DNA from: Clostridiaceae bacterium
GTDB lineage: Bacteria; Bacillota; Clostridia; Lutisporales; Lutisporaceae
Length of the DNA stretch: 10,202 bases
Direction: 5' to 3'
Assembly: GCA_028697435.1 (NCBI GenBank)
Contig: JAQVFD010000053.1
Coordinates: 1-10,202, forward strand
Part shown: piece after piece, positions 6,668 to 10,202 of the stretch
How positions within the stretch are numbered: position 1 is the stretch's first letter
How the letters are laid out: the number at the start of each line of letters is the position of its first letter
Made by a program: the position numbers and the translations under genes
Notes under the pieces: generated by a model
What the model was told of the DNA's origin: nothing
Seen by the model: only the letters and a program-made list of their open reading frames with translations
Database searches by the model: none

Positions 6668-7780
6668 ATGCCTGCAAGGAATAAGAATAATATTGACTTT
6701 ACATTACTGGTAACAGTATTGATATTATTGGCTATAGGTGTGGCTATGGTATTTTCCGCCAGTTCAATTTCATCTTTTATGAAGTATAATGATAGATATC
6801 ACTATTTAAAATCCCAAGGATTCTTTGCCATATTGGGAATTCTGGCAATGATGTTTATGAGCAAGTTTGATTACAGGATTTTAGGGAGGTTTGCCGGTGC
6901 CCTGGTGCTTTTAAGCATAGTTCTTCTAATTGCTGTATTTATACCCGGAATCGGATACAGCGCCAATAATGCGGCCAGATGGATCAAGATTGGGGATCAG
7001 ACAATGCAGCCTTCTGAGCTTGCTAAGTTTGCATTGATTATTTTCATGGCAAAAAGCATAAGCAATAAAAAGGAGAAAATCAGGAGCTTTAAGCATGGAG
7101 TTTTGCCATATGTAATTCTGGCGGGGATATATTTTGTGCTGATCATACTTGAACCAAACCTGAGTATGGCAGGAAGTATTTTAATGATAACTTTTGCAAT
7201 GCTGTTTGCCGCAGGGACAAAAATCATCTACCTCCTTGGCTGGTTAATACCCCTTCTGCCTGCAATAGGCTATATAATTATGAAAAAGCCTTATATGCTG
7301 GCACGTATTACCTCCTATATGGACCCGTGGGCGGACCCGCTAAATACAGGATATCAGGCAATACAGTCTCTTTATGCCCTCGGCTCGGGGGGAATATTCG
7401 GATTAGGACTGGGAAACAGCCGACAGAAGTTCTTTTATATACCGGAGCCCCAAAACGACTTCATATTTGCTATTATTGGGGAGGAACTGGGATTCATTGG
7501 GACCTCAACAATAGTGATACTGTTTCTGATGCTTATATGGAGAGGCTTGAGAATCGCTTTGTCCTGTCCTGATACCTTTGGCTGTCTCCTTGCCACAGGG
7601 ATTACATGTATGATAGCAATACAGGCTACTCTTAATATTGCAGTAGCGACAGTATCTGTACCTACTACAGGGATCTCACTTCCCTTTATCAGCTCGGGGG
7701 GGTCGTCACTTTTATTTGTAATGGCGAATATGGGAATTTTATTGAATATATCCAAAACAGTTAAAATAGGCAGGAGTTGA
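6668..7780 (+). CDS. ftsW: SEDS-family peptidoglycan glycosyltransferase FtsW/SpoVE
   Basis: This polytopic membrane protein belongs to the SEDS family (FtsW, RodA, SpoVE), whose members polymerise lipid II into glycan strands with a partner class B PBP. The 370-residue product has about ten hydrophobic segments, the first at roughly 11-30. Motifs are ARWIKIGDQTMQPSELAKF (103-121), GLGLGNSRQKFFYIPE (245-260), NDFIFAIIGEELG (263-275) with Asp264 as the likely catalytic residue, and GISLPFISSGGSS (335-347). The segment usually written (E/Q)PD(L/F)GT reads EPNLSM here (162-167), with Asn in place of Asp. The slot between murD and murG is that of spoVE in Bacillus subtilis and ftsW in many other bacteria. 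With a SpoVD-like PBP upstream, the sporulation pair SpoVE-SpoVD is plausible, but sequence alone does not separate division from sporulation roles. MurG follows after 5 nt. Confidence 0.93.
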   Translation: MPARNKNNIDFTLLVTVLILLAIGVAMVFSASSISSFMKYNDRYHYLKSQGFFAILGILAMMFMSKFDYRILGRFAGALVLLSIVLLIAVFIPGIGYSANNAARWIKIGDQTMQPSELAKFALIIFMAKSISNKKEKIRSFKHGVLPYVILAGIYFVLIILEPNLSMAGSILMITFAMLFAAGTKIIYLLGWLIPLLPAIGYIIMKKPYMLARITSYMDPWADPLNTGYQAIQSLYALGSGGIFGLGLGNSRQKFFYIPEPQNDFIFAIIGEELGFIGTSTIVILFLMLIWRGLRIALSCPDTFGCLLATGITCMIAIQATLNIAVATVSVPTTGISLPFISSGGSSLLFVMANMGILLNISKTVKIGRS

Positions 7781-7785
7781 ATCTA

Positions 7786-8904
7786 ATGAGGGTTATACTA
7801 TCCGGGGGCGGTACGGGGGGGCACATATATCCTGCAGTTTCTGTTGCAAAAGAGATAAAGCATCAGCATAAAGACTCAGAGATACTATTTATTGGAACAG
7901 AAAGAGGATTAGAAAGCAGCATCGTTCCAAAGGAAGGCTTTAAGCTGATAAAAATAAAGGTGAGAGGCTTCCAACGGAAGTTGAGCCTTGAGAATATTTC
8001 AGCAGTGGCAGAATCCTTTACCGGAATCTTTAAAGTATCGAAGATAATAAGGGAGTTTAAGCCGGATATAGTAATAGGAACAGGAGGATATGTAAGTGGG
8101 TCGGTGCTGCTTACCGCTGCGCTTATGGGTATACCTACCCTGATACATGAGCAGAATGCCTTTCCGGGAGTTACGAATAAAATCCTGGCAAGGCTCGTTG
8201 ACATTATTGCAGTAAATTTTGAGGAGGCAAAGAAATACTTACCCCGGAACGACAAGGTGATTGTGACCGGAAATCCCATAAGAAGCAGTATGTTGAGTAT
8301 AAAAAAGGAAGAGGGTATTAAAGAGTTCGGTTTTGACCCGGAACTGCCATTAGTATTTGTTGTGGGGGGAAGCAGAGGAGCCAGGAAATTGAATGAAAGC
8401 GTAATGCTGCTTGCAAAGAAGTGCGTAGGGGAAAAAAGCTTTCAAATGCTGCATATGACGGGAGATACTCAATATGATGATATGCTGAAAATGTACAACA
8501 ATGAAGATATCCATCAGGATACAGGATATCTTAGAGTAATGCCTTATATATACAATATGCCTTACGCCCTTGCAGCAAGCGATATAGTAATAAGCAGGTG
8601 CGGAGCCAGTACTCTGTCGGAGATTACAGCACTGGGCAAACCTTGTATACTTATTCCATATCCATATGCAACTGACAATCACCAGGAATATAACGCAAGG
8701 GCTTTAGAAAAGAATGGGGCTGCTATAGTTATACTGGACAGAGATTTGAACGCAGATATATTATACAATGAAGTTGCGGATATGCTGGTGAAACCGGAAA
8801 AGATTAAACAAATGGCTGAAAGAAGCAGGATACTCGGCAGGACAGATGCGGCTAATTCAATAACAATGATTGCCGAAAGACTTGTTCAAAATAAAAAGGC
8901 ATAG
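7786..8904 (+). CDS. murG: UDP-GlcNAc:lipid I N-acetylglucosaminyltransferase MurG
   Basis: MurG adds GlcNAc to lipid I on the inner membrane face, giving lipid II. The 372-residue product is of normal length for this GT-B (family GT28) enzyme. Motifs are the glycine loop SGGGTGGHIYPA (6-17), GTGGYVSG (98-105), HEQNAFPG (121-128), the second glycine loop GGSRGARKLN (194-203), SRCGASTLSE (270-279) and PYPYATDNHQEYNA (291-304), whose DNHQ helps hold UDP-GlcNAc. Cys272 replaces the more usual Ala/Ser of that motif, probably neutrally. The SD AGGAG (7772-7776) lies at the end of ftsW, 9 nt before the ATG at 7786. An in-frame TTG at 7777 touches the SD and is therefore unlikely as the start. Tight linkage to ftsW suggests one transcript. 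Confidence 0.97.
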   Translation: MRVILSGGGTGGHIYPAVSVAKEIKHQHKDSEILFIGTERGLESSIVPKEGFKLIKIKVRGFQRKLSLENISAVAESFTGIFKVSKIIREFKPDIVIGTGGYVSGSVLLTAALMGIPTLIHEQNAFPGVTNKILARLVDIIAVNFEEAKKYLPRNDKVIVTGNPIRSSMLSIKKEEGIKEFGFDPELPLVFVVGGSRGARKLNESVMLLAKKCVGEKSFQMLHMTGDTQYDDMLKMYNNEDIHQDTGYLRVMPYIYNMPYALAASDIVISRCGASTLSEITALGKPCILIPYPYATDNHQEYNARALEKNGAAIVILDRDLNADILYNEVADMLVKPEKIKQMAERSRILGRTDAANSITMIAERLVQNKKA

Positions 8905-8954
8905 CATAGCATTCGCAAGACTTGACATTGTACGGACTATGACAATTGCAGTAA

Positions 8955-9016
8955 CACCTCGGGAAGAGAAGCATAATATATTAATATGATTGAAGAATAT
9001 TGGCTTCCCGGGGGTG
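8955..9016 (+). promoter_or_regulatory. Long imperfect hairpin covering the murA ribosome binding site
   Basis: CACCTCGGGAAG (8955-8966) can pair with CTTCCCGGGGGTG (9004-9016). There are seven pairs (CGGGAAG with CTTCCCG), one bulged G9011, a T-G wobble, then CACC with GGTG. The loop of 37 nt (8967-9003) is AT-rich. The 3' arm contains the probable murA SD, GGGGGTG (9010-9016), and the 5' arm begins CACCTC, the same bases as the 16S anti-SD core. No T-run follows, so it is not a typical terminator. Pairing is seen in the sequence; control of murA translation by it is inference. Confidence 0.55.
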
Positions 9017-9026
9017 TAAATCGTTG

Positions 9027-10202
9027 ATGGATAAATACGTGATAATCGGCGGGCAAAGACTTGAAGGAGAAGTAAGAGTCGATGGCTCCAAGAATTCCAT
9101 ATTGCCCATACTTGCCGCTACTATAATAAGTGGAAAAGAATCGGTTATCCATAATGTTCCGGAGATAAAGGACGTTGACTTGCTTATCGGACTGCTTCGG
9201 ACAATAGGCTGCAGGTGTTTTTTTGAGAACAATACAATAGTCGTAAAATCCAATAGCCAGTTAAATAGTGTTATACCGGAAAAACCGGTAAGGGAAATGA
9301 GATCCTCGATAATTCTAATGGGAGCAGTTCTTGCACGCCATGGACATGTGAGAATCAGTTATCCGGGTGGATGCGAAATAGGCCCCAGACCTATTGATAT
9401 TCATTTATCGGGTTTAAGGAAAATGGGTACTAAAATCACCGAAGCCCATGGGTATATTAACTGTGAGTGCGGCAGGCTTACGGGAGCAGAAATAAACTTA
9501 GACTACCCAAGCGTAGGTGCAACTGAAAACATTATGCTTGCCGCTATAACGGCTGATGGGGTAACAGTAATACAAAATGCGGCCAAGGAGCCGGAGATTG
9601 TGGATCTTCAGAACTTTCTCAACGGAATGGGAGCCAGAATATCAGGAGCCGGATCCGGTACCGTAAAGATTGAGGGAGTAAGAGAATTTCACGATGTGGA
9701 ACATACGGTTATACCGGACAGGATAGTTGCAGGGACGCTTATGGCAGGTGCTGCCATAACAGGAGGCAATATTGTCCTGAATAATGTAATAATCGATCAT
9801 TTAAAGTTGGTGTCATCGAAGCTTTCCGAAAGCGGATGTACTATAACCGAGTACCAGAATAGCCTCCAAATAGTATGCAGCAAAAAACCAAAGGCAGTTG
9901 AAGTAATAAAGACTCTTCCATATCCGGGATTTGCTACAGATATGCAGGCTCAAATGATGGCTGTGATGACAATAGCTAAAGGCACAAGCATATTTATCGA
10001 GACAGTATTTGAAAGCAGATACAAGCATGTAACGGAGCTTATGAAGATGGGGGCAAATATAAAGGTTGACGGAAGGACTGCCGTTATAAGAGGTGTAAAG
10101 AAACTTACCGGTACGGAAGTAAAAGCCGGAGATTTAAGGGGTGGAGCTGCATTGGTACTGGCAGGTCTGGCACCGGAGGGAACCACTGTGGTTGACAATG
10201 TT
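9027..10202 (+). CDS. murA: UDP-N-acetylglucosamine 1-carboxyvinyltransferase MurA, 3'-truncated
   Basis: MurA transfers enolpyruvate from PEP to UDP-GlcNAc, the committed cytoplasmic step of peptidoglycan synthesis and the target of fosfomycin. 392 residues are visible; the family is about 417-420 long, so roughly the last 25 are missing. Seen are K22 and N23 in GSKNS (20-24), the catalytic loop YPGGCEIGPRPIDIHLSGL (112-130) with Cys116, LDYPSVGATENIM (158-170), GFATDMQAQ (301-309) with Asp305, and FESRYKHVTEL (328-338). Cysteine in the loop, not aspartate, is the fosfomycin-sensitive type. The SD GGGGGTG (9010-9016) is 10 nt from the ATG at 9027. A TTG at 9024, in frame and better spaced, is an alternative start adding one residue. 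Firmicutes often have two murA genes; which paralogue this is cannot be told from the window. Confidence 0.95.
   Translation, partial: MDKYVIIGGQRLEGEVRVDGSKNSILPILAATIISGKESVIHNVPEIKDVDLLIGLLRTIGCRCFFENNTIVVKSNSQLNSVIPEKPVREMRSSIILMGAVLARHGHVRISYPGGCEIGPRPIDIHLSGLRKMGTKITEAHGYINCECGRLTGAEINLDYPSVGATENIMLAAITADGVTVIQNAAKEPEIVDLQNFLNGMGARISGAGSGTVKIEGVREFHDVEHTVIPDRIVAGTLMAGAAITGGNIVLNNVIIDHLKLVSSKLSESGCTITEYQNSLQIVCSKKPKAVEVIKTLPYPGFATDMQAQMMAVMTIAKGTSIFIETVFESRYKHVTELMKMGANIKVDGRTAVIRGVKKLTGTEVKAGDLRGGAALVLAGLAPEGTTVVDNV

Noticed and set aside
7863..8279. A 138-codon open frame on the minus strand inside murG
   Set aside because: MurG is intact with all motifs on the + strand; the antisense frame has no SD or recognisable domain.
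8901..8916. Short repeat CATAGCATAGCAT around the murG stop
   Set aside because: Only two and a half units of five bases; too short to mean anything.
8922..8950. TTGACA at 8922-8927 as a -35 box for a murA promoter
   Set aside because: At 16-18 bp spacing there is no acceptable -10 (ATTGCA at 17 bp matches poorly). The AT-rich stretch at 8972-8990 is too far away for this box and has no -35 of its own.
8955..9016. The hairpin before murA as a transcription terminator
   Set aside because: There is no T-run after either arm on either strand, and the loop is 37 nt long.
1..10202. CRISPR, mobile element, phage, toxin-antitoxin or defence genes
   Set aside because: None seen: all coding space belongs to standard dcw genes and the three gaps over 80 nt hold no gene.

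Overview
This window is a block of the dcw (division and cell wall) cluster, read entirely on the + strand. The order is spoVD-like PBP (5'-truncated), murE, murF, mraY, murD, ftsW/spoVE, murG, murA (3'-truncated). It suggests an endospore-forming, low-to-moderate-GC Firmicute of the class Clostridia. The reasons are the SpoVD-type penicillin-binding protein with one C-terminal PASTA domain, the strong purine-rich Shine-Dalgarno (SD) sites, the DAP-type MurE, and murF lying inside the cluster with murA directly after murG. A Ruminiclostridium/Acetivibrio-type lineage is a reasonable guess, but it is inference; no 16S or species marker is present.

Layout: 2-1135 is the transpeptidase half of the PBP. 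1136-1305 is a 170-nt gap with a likely intrinsic terminator and a weak candidate promoter. 1306-5144 holds murE-murF-mraY, tightly packed (1-nt overlap, then a 6-nt gap). 5145-5228 is an 84-nt gap filled largely by a degenerate 8-bp tandem repeat. 5229-6629 is murD, whose last codons are made of a degenerate 7-bp tandem repeat. 6668-8904 is ftsW/spoVE and murG, 5 nt apart. 8905-9026 is a 122-nt leader before murA, with a long imperfect hairpin that covers the murA SD. 9027-10202 is murA, running off the end.

The genes form one pathway. MurA commits UDP-GlcNAc to peptidoglycan synthesis. MurD, MurE and MurF add D-Glu, meso-diaminopimelate and D-Ala-D-Ala to the UDP-MurNAc peptide. MraY moves the muropeptide onto undecaprenyl phosphate (lipid I) and MurG adds GlcNAc (lipid II). 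The SEDS protein FtsW/SpoVE polymerises lipid II and its partner class B PBP crosslinks it. MurB and MurC, needed between MurA and MurD, are not in the window.

No phage, IS, CRISPR, tRNA or defence genes were seen, and I found no undescribed system. The items worth a second look are non-coding or small-scale: the two short-period repeats flanking murD (one has become a C-terminal tail of MurD), the SD-covering hairpin before murA, the terminator/promoter arrangement before murE, and a few motif substitutions.
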